A DNA stretch of 64,000 nt from Ignavibacteria bacterium UBA2360 (GTDB lineage: Bacteria; Bacteroidota; Ignavibacteria; Tepidaquicellales; OLB5): assembly GCA_002344125.1 (NCBI GenBank), contig DDTQ01000012.1:335360-399359 (forward strand), read 5' to 3'. Both the position numbers and the translations under genes were made by a program. Shown piece by piece: positions 18,085-26,912 of this stretch. Position 1 is the stretch's first letter, and every line of letters starts with the position of its first letter. The notes beneath the pieces are model-generated. The model was not told the origin of the DNA. It did no database searches and was given only the letters and a program-made list of their open reading frames with translations.

Positions 18085-19434
18085 ATGAAACCTAAACTAC
18101 TGCTGCTGATTTGTTTTTTTATGCTTGCAGGAAGCGTAATGCTTACAGGAAGCGTATTTTCACAATCAGTAAATTTCAGGTTTAACAATTATTTTTACGC
18201 CTGGCAAAGGATAGATAGCCTTTCTAACGAATCAAGCGCCAAAACTACTCATCTTAGAGGCTACCAGAATTATTTACTGGAAGTTAAGGGTAACCGGTGG
18301 AGCTTCAATACACTGGCGCAAACCGAAGAGGATATCATAGCAAAATCAGGCAGAGGCTTTGCATACAGGTTCTATAATGCATATGTAAAAGGCTCTGATC
18401 TCTTCGGAGTGCTTGATGTTAAACTCGGAAGGCAAAGCATCTTTGCGGGAACGGGCCGCGGAACACTTGATGGATTGAACCTGAAAGTGAAAGCCGGCAA
18501 ATTTAAGGAATACCAGTTCACAGTTTACGGAGGGGCCCTCGCTCCGTATTCATACGAATTCAGCAATTACCCTGAAGTTAAGAACAATTACCATTTTGGC
18601 GGAATGTTCAGCTACTATGGTGTCAGGGATCTTATTGCGTCGGTGAGTTATTCGAACAAAAAACGCACGCCGGAACCATACACAACCTACCGCGCTGATA
18701 GCGTTTACAATCTTGTGGAGCGAACCATTACTTTTGATGGACCCGCAGAGCAGCTTGCCGGAATTGACGTGAATTATACTTACCTGATGAAGCATAATTT
18801 CTACCTTAAAGCCTATTTTGATATGACACATAAAAAACTATACCGCGCTGAAGCTAATGTTAGAGTCCAGATAAATAATGAGCTTCGCGGGTTTGTGGAG
18901 TATCTCTACAGGCAGCCGTATTATAACTATAACAGCATCTTCTGGGTTTTCAATTATAACCAGAACCAGGAAATTTCCGGCGGACTTGATTACACGCTTA
19001 AGAACGGTATAAATATTTACGGCAGGGCGGGGATAGTGCTTTACAAAAAGAGCGATGTCTATCCAACCAGCCCCGGACCCACTAAGAATAATTCCGTTAA
19101 AATTCAGGCAGGATTCTCGCACCCCAATTACGGAATTAACATTACCCGATATATGGGCTATACGGGTGAATCAGATGGTGTATCGGCATATATACAGAAA
19201 GATATATATAAAGATAAAGTCTCCGGTTCCGCATCTGTGAATTATTCAAACTATAAGCTTGGCGACTATGAAGTTGATAAAGTTAACGCTTTCAGCGGAC
19301 AGCTTGGCATAACTTACAGACCAATGCCTCAATTTTCAATTGATGTCCAGGGACAATTTTTAATTAACAGGATCTATAAATCAGACGCAAGATGCCTCGT
19401 AGGTTTCAGCTACTGGCTGTTTAAGAAATTATAA
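18085..19434 (+). CDS. Outer-membrane beta-barrel (porin) of the cytochrome conduit
   Basis: The 449-residue protein has a signal peptide and then alternating amphipathic strands rich in Tyr, Phe and Gly (e.g. VNFRFNNYFYAW, LGRQSIFAGTGRG, LRGFVEYLYRQPYYNY), ending in FSYWLFKKL. There is no heme motif and no N-terminal CXXC of the MtrB/PioB kind, and it is shorter than those 28-strand sheaths. It sits between periplasmic and outer cytochrome genes, the usual place of the porin in porin-cytochrome complexes. I infer that it inserts a cytochrome through the outer membrane. An alternative is a general porin or carbohydrate-selective channel, but gene order argues against that. Confidence 0.75.
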   Translation: MKPKLLLLICFFMLAGSVMLTGSVFSQSVNFRFNNYFYAWQRIDSLSNESSAKTTHLRGYQNYLLEVKGNRWSFNTLAQTEEDIIAKSGRGFAYRFYNAYVKGSDLFGVLDVKLGRQSIFAGTGRGTLDGLNLKVKAGKFKEYQFTVYGGALAPYSYEFSNYPEVKNNYHFGGMFSYYGVRDLIASVSYSNKKRTPEPYTTYRADSVYNLVERTITFDGPAEQLAGIDVNYTYLMKHNFYLKAYFDMTHKKLYRAEANVRVQINNELRGFVEYLYRQPYYNYNSIFWVFNYNQNQEISGGLDYTLKNGINIYGRAGIVLYKKSDVYPTSPGPTKNNSVKIQAGFSHPNYGINITRYMGYTGESDGVSAYIQKDIYKDKVSGSASVNYSNYKLGDYEVDKVNAFSGQLGITYRPMPQFSIDVQGQFLINRIYKSDARCLVGFSYWLFKKL

Positions 19435-19446
19435 GGAAAGATTGAA

Positions 19447-20739
19447 ATGAAAATAGCAAAACTATATATATTTCTTATTACGGGCCTGATAATTTTCCTG
19501 AGCTCAACAGCCTATCTTGTAAAAGATACAAATAGCCTGAATAAGAATTCTGTGAACAAGGTTTTTTCAAGCGGCAACAGCGAAGAAGTAAGATACGATA
19601 ACAGCAAGATCATCAAGTTTGATCATGCGCTGCATGTTAAAGATGCAGGCGTAGCCTGCCGGGATTGCCATGCCGGAGCTGTGAACAGCGTTTCTTCAAA
19701 AGATAACCTGAACCCGAAGAAAGAAAACTGCTCAGGATGTCATGATGTTAAAGATGAAAAGACATGTAACCTTTGTCATTATGAAGGCGTTTACAAGAAA
19801 CTGAAAACGAACAAAACAGAACTTATCTTTTCTCACAAGCAGCATATTGAATCAGAAAAGAAAGAGTGTGTTGATTGTCACGGCGGACTTGATAATGTCA
19901 AGTTTTCAAAGGAATCAAAAACTGCTTTTGCCAGTATGGAAAGCTGCTACAGCTGCCACAATACCCAAAAGGCTTCAAATAACTGTGAAAGCTGCCACAG
20001 CAATTTAACAAATTTAACACCTTCTGATCATCGCAGTCCAAATTTCCTGAATGAACATAAGATAAGCCAGATCTCAAACGGGAAGAACAACTGTATGATG
20101 TGTCACAGCGATAACCTGTGCCAGGCATGTCACTCACCGGTTGGATTCAACGGCAATAATACCAAACAGGGCTTTTACGCGCCATATTACACCAAAGAAA
20201 CGGGTGTGAGAACTGACCGCACGGCTTTGCAGAAACTTACAACTGCGCATACGCTTAATTACAAGTTCACTCACGGGCTTGATGCAAATCAGAAGAGCTT
20301 TGAGTGCAAAACCTGCCATGAAACCAGCACGTTCTGCGCTGAGTGCCACCAAACAGGCGGCGAATTGGTTACGGGAATCACTCCCACAAGCCACCGTGTT
20401 GCGGGATTTACAACCTTTGGGGTAAATACCGGCGGCGGTCTGCATTCTGATCTCGCACGGAAAGATATCGAATCCTGCGCTTCATGCCATGACGTAGAAG
20501 GACGAGACCCTGTTTGCGTAAAATGTCACTTTGATAACGACGGCATAAAAGGTACGAATCCCAAGACACATGAAACCGGTTTTTTGCGGGATGAAAAAGG
20601 TATCTGGCACGATACAGAAGGCGCAAATTGCTACAGCTGCCATACAGATGCCAATGCCAAACCAAACGGCGTAGCCGGCAGGGGATTCTGCGGTTACTGT
20701 CATGAAGGTACAGGCACTGATAAGTTTAAAATGAGATAA
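19447..20739 (+). CDS. 14-heme c-type cytochrome
   Basis: The 430-residue protein has an N-terminal signal or anchor helix (LYIFLITGLIIFLSSTAYLV) without a lipobox Cys, and fourteen CXXCH sites. The first block resembles the cytochrome c7/class III pattern (KFDHALHVKDAGVACRDCH, LIFSHKQH, ECVDCHGG). An AAGGAAAG ribosome site precedes the ATG, and only 12 nt separate it from the porin gene, so the two products are probably made together. The MtrA/PioA position suggests it is the heme wire that enters the barrel. Its cysteine-poor middle segment (about 270-300) may mark a domain boundary. Confidence 0.9.
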   Translation: MKIAKLYIFLITGLIIFLSSTAYLVKDTNSLNKNSVNKVFSSGNSEEVRYDNSKIIKFDHALHVKDAGVACRDCHAGAVNSVSSKDNLNPKKENCSGCHDVKDEKTCNLCHYEGVYKKLKTNKTELIFSHKQHIESEKKECVDCHGGLDNVKFSKESKTAFASMESCYSCHNTQKASNNCESCHSNLTNLTPSDHRSPNFLNEHKISQISNGKNNCMMCHSDNLCQACHSPVGFNGNNTKQGFYAPYYTKETGVRTDRTALQKLTTAHTLNYKFTHGLDANQKSFECKTCHETSTFCAECHQTGGELVTGITPTSHRVAGFTTFGVNTGGGLHSDLARKDIESCASCHDVEGRDPVCVKCHFDNDGIKGTNPKTHETGFLRDEKGIWHDTEGANCYSCHTDANAKPNGVAGRGFCGYCHEGTGTDKFKMR

Positions 20740-20800
20740 ATTCAAAATGAGATAATTTTAAGATCAGATCATAGATACAAAACTATAAATTTCACCTGAA

Positions 20801-21649
20801 ATGAAAAAGATAATATTGTTTTACGGAGCATTCATCGCGCTTTTAGTATCCGTGCTTGCTTACCAGGGCTGCAGTGAGCTTGATAATAGCGTAACACTTG
20901 CCCCCGAAATAAGAACACACGGAGAAGGATGGAGCAATCCGGGTTCCGGTAATTTCCACGGCAGCTACATTGCATCTACAAAATGGAATCTTTCGCAGTG
21001 TAAAACCTGCCACGGCGGCGACTACTCCGGCGGAACTTCCGGCTCAACTTGCCTTGGATGCCACTCCGGAAGCGGCGGACCGCAGAACTGCAGGCTTTGC
21101 CACGGAAATAGTGAACATGCAAACCCGCCAAGCGCTTTAAACGGCGATACATCAGTTACTTCGCTCGGCGTTGGGGTGCATATGAGCCACAGGTTTTCTA
21201 CTTATGGAGCGGCGCTTACTTGTGAAGATTGTCACAGGGATATAAACGGCTTTGATGACCCCAATCACATAGGACCTGATCCGGATGGTATCGCGGAAAT
21301 TGTGTTTGGTACAAGAGCGTATGATACTCTTGGCGGGCCTATAAGACCTGATCCAAACTGGAACAGGAATACAGCAACGTGCTCAAATGTATATTGCCAC
21401 GGTACATTTAAACAGGGCAATGTAAACGCGGTTGGCGTCTGGACAAATCCCGGAAGCGTTGTTTGCGGTACGTGTCACGGTGACCCCAATACGGGGAATC
21501 CGACACCGCAGGTCAGCGGGGTATTCACTGAGCCGCACTATTCATTTATGACAAGCACAAGCTGTTACATTTGCCATAGTTCAGTAATGAACGGGCAGGG
21601 ACAGATAATTGATAAGGAATTGCACATTAACGGCGAAGTGAATTATTAA
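20801..21649 (+). CDS. 7-heme outer-membrane lipoprotein cytochrome (CX4CH...CXXCH type)
   Basis: The 282-residue protein starts with a lipoprotein signal ending in AYQGC. It has six CXXCH sites plus CSNVYCHG, a CX4CH site followed about 30 residues later by CGTCHG. This CX4CH...CXXCH pair is the signature described for Geobacter multiheme outer-surface proteins (TIGR01904 type, from memory). It is the last gene of the operon and probably sits in the outer membrane, facing out, as the terminal partner of the porin complex. Gly-rich loops separate the hemes. Confidence 0.9.
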   Translation: MKKIILFYGAFIALLVSVLAYQGCSELDNSVTLAPEIRTHGEGWSNPGSGNFHGSYIASTKWNLSQCKTCHGGDYSGGTSGSTCLGCHSGSGGPQNCRLCHGNSEHANPPSALNGDTSVTSLGVGVHMSHRFSTYGAALTCEDCHRDINGFDDPNHIGPDPDGIAEIVFGTRAYDTLGGPIRPDPNWNRNTATCSNVYCHGTFKQGNVNAVGVWTNPGSVVCGTCHGDPNTGNPTPQVSGVFTEPHYSFMTSTSCYICHSSVMNGQGQIIDKELHINGEVNY

Positions 21650-22057
21650 CAATTATCCTGTAATAAAAATAAGTTGCCCTGAGCGGAGTCGAAGGGTAAA
21701 AATGTGTATGAAATTCATTAACTGATCTTGCATTCATCACAGGTGCAATAAAAAGGTTGCACCAGTTGAATGCATAGCTTGAAATAAACCAAATCATATA
21801 ACGGGGTGATCCTTCAAAAGGAGGGGTCGCCCTGTTTGTTAAAATTTTCCCGTAAACGCGGAGTCTCTCTGTAAGAGGACTCTGCGATTTAATTATAGCT
21901 TGTTTCTAACCCCAATCGCTGATTCGAGCTAAGCCGCAACGGCGCGGTTGCTTCAGACTTCTGCAGGATATTTATATGTTTTTTCATTCAGTCGTTTCTT
22001 ATTTCATTAAAATAAATAAAATATTATCTTTACATAACTAATCGTCGATATACTCAA
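21650..22057. other. Intergenic region rich in hairpins and dispersed-repeat units
   Basis: No gene was found in this stretch. It holds, in order, a CCCTGAGCGGAGTCGAAGGG unit (21677-21696); a two-stem hairpin (21730-21773) with arms GCATTCA and GGTGCAA; an imperfect hairpin around 21800-21834; and a palindrome (21857-21886) related to one at 59393. Together these can end the cytochrome operon, but none is followed by a clear T run. The pattern looks like accumulated palindromic intergenic repeats. Confidence 0.6.
21857..21886. repeat. Dispersed palindromic repeat, copy 1
   Basis: The CGCGGAGTC...GACTCTGCG palindrome has a conserved core reading CTGTAAG. Its reverse complement aligns with the copy at 59393-59420. 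Confidence 0.55.
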
Positions 22058-23212
22058 GTGGCAAAGACACCCGAAGATTTCATTGCTTTACGGGATAAGT
22101 ACAAACCCGAAAACATCAACCTCATATTTCTGTTTGAATCTCCTCTGCACGATGGCGGATTTTTTTATGACCACAAAAGCCTTAAGAATGATGTTGTTTT
22201 TAAACCGATGATGAAACTTATCGACTTTAAATACAATTTTCTCAACGAACAGATCAAACTCCAGGGTCTTAAAAAATTCAAAGAAAGCGGTTATTTCGCT
22301 GTTGATTCAACTTACCAGCCTGTAAATACTTTCACTAATGAAGGAGTTAAAAATAACCTTATCCTTAAGAATTGCGATAATCTGATCAAAGATCTCAGGA
22401 GTATTTCCGCTGATAAAAAACAAACCCCAATAATCATTGTCAGGGCAAATCTGTTTAAACTTTTCAACACTAAACTCAAAAAAGAAGGATTCAATGTCAT
22501 TAACGAATCAATTATTGTTCCGTTCATGGCAAACAATAAAGAAGATAAGTTTCACAGGAAGATACTTGAAATATTTATGTGCCGTGTGATAGTTGCCAAT
22601 CCTCTGCTTAGTTCAATGTACCTGCCCTACGGCACGCCTCATGAACATGGCGGCAAACTAAAAAAAACCAGGGCTATTATTATAGGTACTGATCCGAGTA
22701 ACTATGATGATAAAGGCAAGACTCTTATAATGAGCCATGCTTTTGATCTGCAGAATCCAAAAACCAGGTATTGGGATGAGATCCATAATAATATCAAATA
22801 TCTTGGGCTGGATAAAACCAGCGTTTATATGCAGTATCTTGTGCGTAATTATATGAAAAAGGCGACAGGAGAGAACAGCTATTGGTATGAATTCGCGGAA
22901 ATATGGAAATCGATGTTAAAGGATGATCTTGATAAATTCGATCCCGAAAGGAAACTGCCTGTTCTTGCTCTTAGTGAATTTGTTGTAACTGCGCTCTTGA
23001 ACGATCCTGAAAAGCACAATATACCTTCAGCAAAATATTATGAGAAGAATATTATTATTGAACCCTCAGAGAATTATCTTGAAAGGGTTATAATACCATG
23101 TTTTAAAGGAAGTCTCATATATGCAAATTATCCTTCATATGTAAAATACATCAAGCAGTTCCTTCCTGAACCCGCGGAAGAGCCGGCCGGGAAGAAAAAG
23201 GGACTAACTTAA
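22058..23212 (+). CDS. Uncharacterised two-domain protein, uracil-DNA-glycosylase-like
   Basis: The 384-residue protein starts with GTG. Each half has a similar feel: NINLIFLFESPLHDGGFFYD near residue 20 and AIIIGTDPSNYDDKGK near residue 205. Both are beta strands ending in a Pro-containing loop with Ser or Asp, reminiscent of motif A of the uracil-DNA glycosylase superfamily, and a tandem duplication is possible. I do not recognise it firmly. No signal peptide or membrane helix is present, so it is cytosolic. It stands alone between the cytochrome operon and the convergent DUF2202 gene. The low-complexity Pro/Glu/Lys C-terminus looks disordered. Confidence 0.45.
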   Translation: MAKTPEDFIALRDKYKPENINLIFLFESPLHDGGFFYDHKSLKNDVVFKPMMKLIDFKYNFLNEQIKLQGLKKFKESGYFAVDSTYQPVNTFTNEGVKNNLILKNCDNLIKDLRSISADKKQTPIIIVRANLFKLFNTKLKKEGFNVINESIIVPFMANNKEDKFHRKILEIFMCRVIVANPLLSSMYLPYGTPHEHGGKLKKTRAIIIGTDPSNYDDKGKTLIMSHAFDLQNPKTRYWDEIHNNIKYLGLDKTSVYMQYLVRNYMKKATGENSYWYEFAEIWKSMLKDDLDKFDPERKLPVLALSEFVVTALLNDPEKHNIPSAKYYEKNIIIEPSENYLERVIIPCFKGSLIYANYPSYVKYIKQFLPEPAEEPAGKKKGLT

Positions 23213-23336
23213 AAAGCACTTATTCTCTTGATAATAACCCGTATGGAGCGGGTGTGAGATTATCCTCACCAAGTTTCAGCTTGAGATTATGCACTATTTA
23301 ATCAGTCCCGCAAAAATGTTAAACCCTGCCGCAAAA

Positions 23337-24134
23337 TTATCTATAAATACAATTCCTCTCAGGAAAGTTGCAGTTGTATCCGTTCCAATTGCCTCTTCCG
23401 TCACCTTTGCCCATGCCGTTTCCTCTGCCATTGCCTCTGCCTCTTCCGGTTCCATCGCATTTTCCGGTTCCATCACAATTTCCGCGGATATCTTTATTCT
23501 TTGATCGGTCGAGTGCGATTATTTTATCAAAATCCTCTTTTGGCAAAAGCTGCGGAGTATAATCAACGCCGTTAGCTTTCAGATTTCTTACAAACGCCCG
23601 CAGATGATTTTCTGATCCATACCTTAGGTAATCATATGTTTCCTTTATATCTTTATTCTGAGTAATTTTTAACTGCTTATCAAGATCTGCAATATCAGTT
23701 TCTTCAATTAGAGCTCCGACCTTTAAAGCTTCAACCAGTGATAAATTCCCCTGATCGATCAGCTGTGAATACAGATCTTTTAATTCCGAGTTTGTAAAAC
23801 TTCCGGTAACATCGGTACTTACAGGGTCATCTATGCTGTACTTTGTAAGCAGGTCTTTCATAAGATCCATGTGTGTCTGTTCTGCTTTTTTAATATTTCT
23901 GAAGGGACGAATGTTGTACTTAGTGTACATTTCAGCATAAACATCGCGGGCGAGTTTTTCTTCTTCACGCATGTATTTTATGCTTTCAGTTTCATCGTCA
24001 GTAAGTGATTGGGTATAAAAGCTTGCGGGAATTACATTGTTTAAGCGAACCTGCTCAGGTGAAAGGAAGCTAAGAGCTGCGGATATGGATGAGATAACAA
24101 AAAGAGCCATGATAACAATTATTTTATTTTTCAT
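23337..24134 (-). CDS. DUF2202 ferritin-like exported protein with Gly-rich tail
   Basis: The 265-residue protein has an N-terminal signal (IVIMALFVISSISAALSFLS). A DUF2202 four-helix ferritin-like domain follows (about residues 50-210), with candidate metal ligands in YMREEEKLARDVY, EQTHMDLM, LIEETDIADLD and SENHLRAFV. The final 45 residues are a low-complexity tail of GNCDGTGK/GRGNG-type repeats containing several Cys, Asp and Asn. The ExxH-type ligands fit a di-iron or other bimetal site in the periplasm. The substrate is unknown. Bacterial DUF2202 proteins are generally described as ferritin-like or redox-stress related. Confidence 0.82.
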   Translation of the reverse strand: MKNKIIVIMALFVISSISAALSFLSPEQVRLNNVIPASFYTQSLTDDETESIKYMREEEKLARDVYAEMYTKYNIRPFRNIKKAEQTHMDLMKDLLTKYSIDDPVSTDVTGSFTNSELKDLYSQLIDQGNLSLVEALKVGALIEETDIADLDKQLKITQNKDIKETYDYLRYGSENHLRAFVRNLKANGVDYTPQLLPKEDFDKIIALDRSKNKDIRGNCDGTGKCDGTGRGRGNGRGNGMGKGDGRGNWNGYNCNFPERNCIYR

Positions 24135-24245
24135 GACTTACATTCTATTTATGTGGAGAATATCTCCACTACAAAAATAACATCTCAATCAAGAAATTAT
24201 CCTCTTTGATATGTAAAAGATTGTAACAGAATCAGATCATGACAT

Positions 24246-24284
24246 AAAAAAAAGAGATAACCTTCGGGTTATCTCTTTTTTTTT
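24246..24284 (-). terminator. Rho-independent terminator of ccmF
   Basis: A 10-bp perfect stem (AGAGATAACC / GGTTATCTCT) with a 4-nt loop (CGAA on the minus strand) is flanked by A runs and T runs of eight or more on both strands. It lies just past the ccmF stop and is active on either strand. Confidence 0.85.
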
Positions 24285-24306
24285 ACAATTGTATTAATAG
24301 GAAATA

Positions 24307-26715
24307 CTAAACTTCTTCTTCCTCTTCAGCGTGTTTATGCTTTTTTGTGTGATGTGCTTTACCGTTACCGTTTCCGTTTGAATGGTCTCCATTGGAATTT
24401 TCGCCGGAACTCAAATGATCTGACTTACGTGTCTCAGCTTTTATCCTTCTGTGGCGCGTCAACAGTGATAAGTAGAAACCTATAACCATAATAATCGTGC
24501 CGCCCCAAACCAGGTTTATAAACGGCTTAACGCTTGCGGTCAGTATCAGTGTTTCGGGCGCGCCGTGTGAATGCTCCATTTTTTCCTCATCAATTACTGC
24601 CAGCTCAACTGTAGCTTCAGTTTCAACGCTCATTTTTGTGAAATAGAAAGTGTACTTATCGTTGCCGGCAGGTTTCACTGGCAGGGGGTTAGCCCCGTTA
24701 TTTGATATTTCCTGCTCAGCGATAATCTTCTCAGTCTTACCGTCTATTGTAACTTCGAACTCAGCCCCCATTACGTTAAGCTTACCTGATTCCATTTCAT
24801 CGCGGTTGAATTTTGTACGGTCAAAATCAACAAACTTAACTTTCATGCCGTTAATATCTTTCTCTTCACCCTTTTTGAATGAGTGCATGTCATTAGGCGT
24901 AAATTGACCGGGTTCTTCAAGCGCCATTGGTGAAAGATAAAGATCTCTTGTTACGAGGTTAGCTATATCAGGGTTCTTCATGATGCCTTCGGAGTACTCG
25001 CTGTAATACATTACCGGCTGAAGAAGGAACGCGTTATCATCTTTCTGCACTATTACATTAAAATGATATTTTTCGCGGTCACCGGGAATTTCTGTCGCGC
25101 CCTTATATGTTAATACATAGCCATCAAGAACCTGTTTGGGCTCACCCATTGGCAATGAAACATTTTCTTCCACAGAGTATCTTGCAGAACCGATAACGCC
25201 AAGAAAAAGCAGCATAACGCCCATGTGCGCAATATATGCGCCTGCTTTTGCTTTGTTCTTTCGGAAAATTGTATATGCAATTTCAGCGTTTATGAATGCT
25301 GCGAAAAATGAAGCTGCCGCAAGCAGTGCCATTAACAGATCGCGTACCCCAAGGATCACAAGCAGTATTGTTATTGCGAAAGTAAAACCAAGCGGCATGT
25401 AAAGGCTCTTGAAGAATGATTTCTCATCAGAATGCTTCCAGCGAAGCAAAATACTTATTCCGTTTATTGCCGCTATTAGTATTGCAAGCGGCAGGTTCAT
25501 CCTGTTATAAAAATCAGGTTCAACTGTACCCTTTGCTATAATAGGCCAGCTGGTTCCTACTGCAATTACCAGCGCGGTAGCGCAAATTGTGATAGCACCC
25601 ACGAACAAAGCGGATTCTCGTGAAAGCAGGTTAGCCTGCCCTTCGGCTTTTTCAGTTTTTAGACTCTTAAACCTGAATGCTATGAGCCCAAGTCCGCCGC
25701 CGGCAAAAATTGTAAGCAGTACCACCAAAAACAAATAAACTTCCTGCCCGGGGTCAACAAATGAATGAACAGAAGCATCACCCAGTACGCCGCTTCTTGT
25801 TAAAAAAGTGGAATACAATACCGTAGAATACGCAAGTATGCAAAGTACTAAACTTGTTCTTTTGTATTTACCAACCTTTTCTTCTGCGACCATTGTATGT
25901 ATAGCGGCTATTATAAGAAGCCAGGGGACAAATGAAGAATTTTCAACCGGATCCCATGCCCAGTATCCGCCCCAGCCTAAAACGCCGTATGCCCAGTAAC
26001 CGCCAAGCATAATGCCAAGTCCCAAAATCATGCCGCCGAAGAGCGTCCAGGGCAGCGCAAGTTTCATCCATTTATCATACCGGTTCTTAACAAGCGCCGC
26101 TATTGCGAAGCTGAAAGGCACCGATAGTGATGTAAATCCCATAAACAATATTGGCGGATGAATAGACATCCAGAAATTCTGAAGCAGCGGATTCAATCCG
26201 CGGCCGTCTTCCGGTATAAATCCTATCTGTACATCAGCGGGAAATGACTGCCACACAAAAAGATAAGGAGATTTAATTATCATTATAAAAAGTAAAAACG
26301 CTGAAATAAGTGTGAACACACCCATTACAAGCGGTTCATATTTATCGTTGGGCAGATTCCCGGGAAGTTTTTCAGAATCTCTGTTTGCAAGATATGGCAG
26401 CAAAAATACCCCAAGTATGGCCATAAGGAATGCCCACAAGTGAAAGCTTCCTTCCTGTCCTGCGTAGAATGTTGCTATGAGCAGATTCCATGGAAGATCT
26501 CTGGACGAATAATTCCACACATAAGTGTACTGGAACTGGTGCGTCATTATTAAATATAAGAGAAACGCCGTAGAAGAAATTGTTAAAATGGCAGAAAGGT
26601 GAAAGAACATTCTTGCCTGTTTAACGTATTTTGCTGAGCCGCCCGAGGAAAGGAAATATAGTATTGATGATATCAGGGCTCCCGCAAATGCACCGTAGAT
26701 TAAATATGGTCCCAT
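24307..26715 (-). CDS. ccmF: Cytochrome c heme lyase CcmF
   Basis: The 802-residue polytopic inner-membrane protein has the heme-handling WWD-type motif (GVLGWGGYWAWDPVENSSFVPW, around residue 240-260) and the conserved HxxF/L context of the CcmF/NrfE/CcsA superfamily. A large periplasmic segment lies around residues 560-730, followed by a last transmembrane helix (PFINLVWGGTIIMVIGFYLSLL). The C-terminal 50 residues are an unusual Asn/His/Lys/Glu-rich tail. It ligates heme to apocytochrome CXXCH sites in the periplasm and would serve the 70 heme sites in this window. It lies downstream of ccmD on the same strand, with about 48 nt between them. Confidence 0.95.
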   Translation of the reverse strand: MGPYLIYGAFAGALISSILYFLSSGGSAKYVKQARMFFHLSAILTISSTAFLLYLIMTHQFQYTYVWNYSSRDLPWNLLIATFYAGQEGSFHLWAFLMAILGVFLLPYLANRDSEKLPGNLPNDKYEPLVMGVFTLISAFLLFIMIIKSPYLFVWQSFPADVQIGFIPEDGRGLNPLLQNFWMSIHPPILFMGFTSLSVPFSFAIAALVKNRYDKWMKLALPWTLFGGMILGLGIMLGGYWAYGVLGWGGYWAWDPVENSSFVPWLLIIAAIHTMVAEEKVGKYKRTSLVLCILAYSTVLYSTFLTRSGVLGDASVHSFVDPGQEVYLFLVVLLTIFAGGGLGLIAFRFKSLKTEKAEGQANLLSRESALFVGAITICATALVIAVGTSWPIIAKGTVEPDFYNRMNLPLAILIAAINGISILLRWKHSDEKSFFKSLYMPLGFTFAITILLVILGVRDLLMALLAAASFFAAFINAEIAYTIFRKNKAKAGAYIAHMGVMLLFLGVIGSARYSVEENVSLPMGEPKQVLDGYVLTYKGATEIPGDREKYHFNVIVQKDDNAFLLQPVMYYSEYSEGIMKNPDIANLVTRDLYLSPMALEEPGQFTPNDMHSFKKGEEKDINGMKVKFVDFDRTKFNRDEMESGKLNVMGAEFEVTIDGKTEKIIAEQEISNNGANPLPVKPAGNDKYTFYFTKMSVETEATVELAVIDEEKMEHSHGAPETLILTASVKPFINLVWGGTIIMVIGFYLSLLTRHRRIKAETRKSDHLSSGENSNGDHSNGNGNGKAHHTKKHKHAEEEEEV

Positions 26716-26763
26716 GGAGTTATGATTTTATTTGAGTCATTTTTTGAAATATAGAATAAAACG

Positions 26764-26901
26764 TTACTTATCTTTCTGAAGCTTTGCGACTTTACTGCCA
26801 ATATTTTTCAGGTATAAAAATATTCCTGCCCATATGATCAATATTATTGCGAGTAAACCGTAGAACTGATAAGTATTTAAAAAATTATATAAACCGTCCA
26901 T
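26764..26901 (-). CDS. ccmD: CcmD-family small membrane protein
   Basis: A 45-residue ORF has one central transmembrane helix (FYGLLAIILIIWAGIFLYL) and a basic C-terminus (KNIGSKVAKLQKDK). This is the usual plan of Bacteroidota CcmD proteins, which tether the CcmABC heme-export complex to CcmE. It is too short for most ORF lists but is positioned between the TPR lipoprotein and ccmF, with 11 nt to the former, so the gene order supports it. CcmABC and CcmE are not in the window. Confidence 0.75.
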   Translation of the reverse strand: MDGLYNFLNTYQFYGLLAIILIIWAGIFLYLKNIGSKVAKLQKDK

Positions 26902-26912
26902 TATTAATGATA

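Noticed and set aside
23220..23280. Terminator between the convergent genes ending at 23212 and 23337
   Set aside because: Only a short ACCCG/CGGGT stem without a T run is present; too weak to call.
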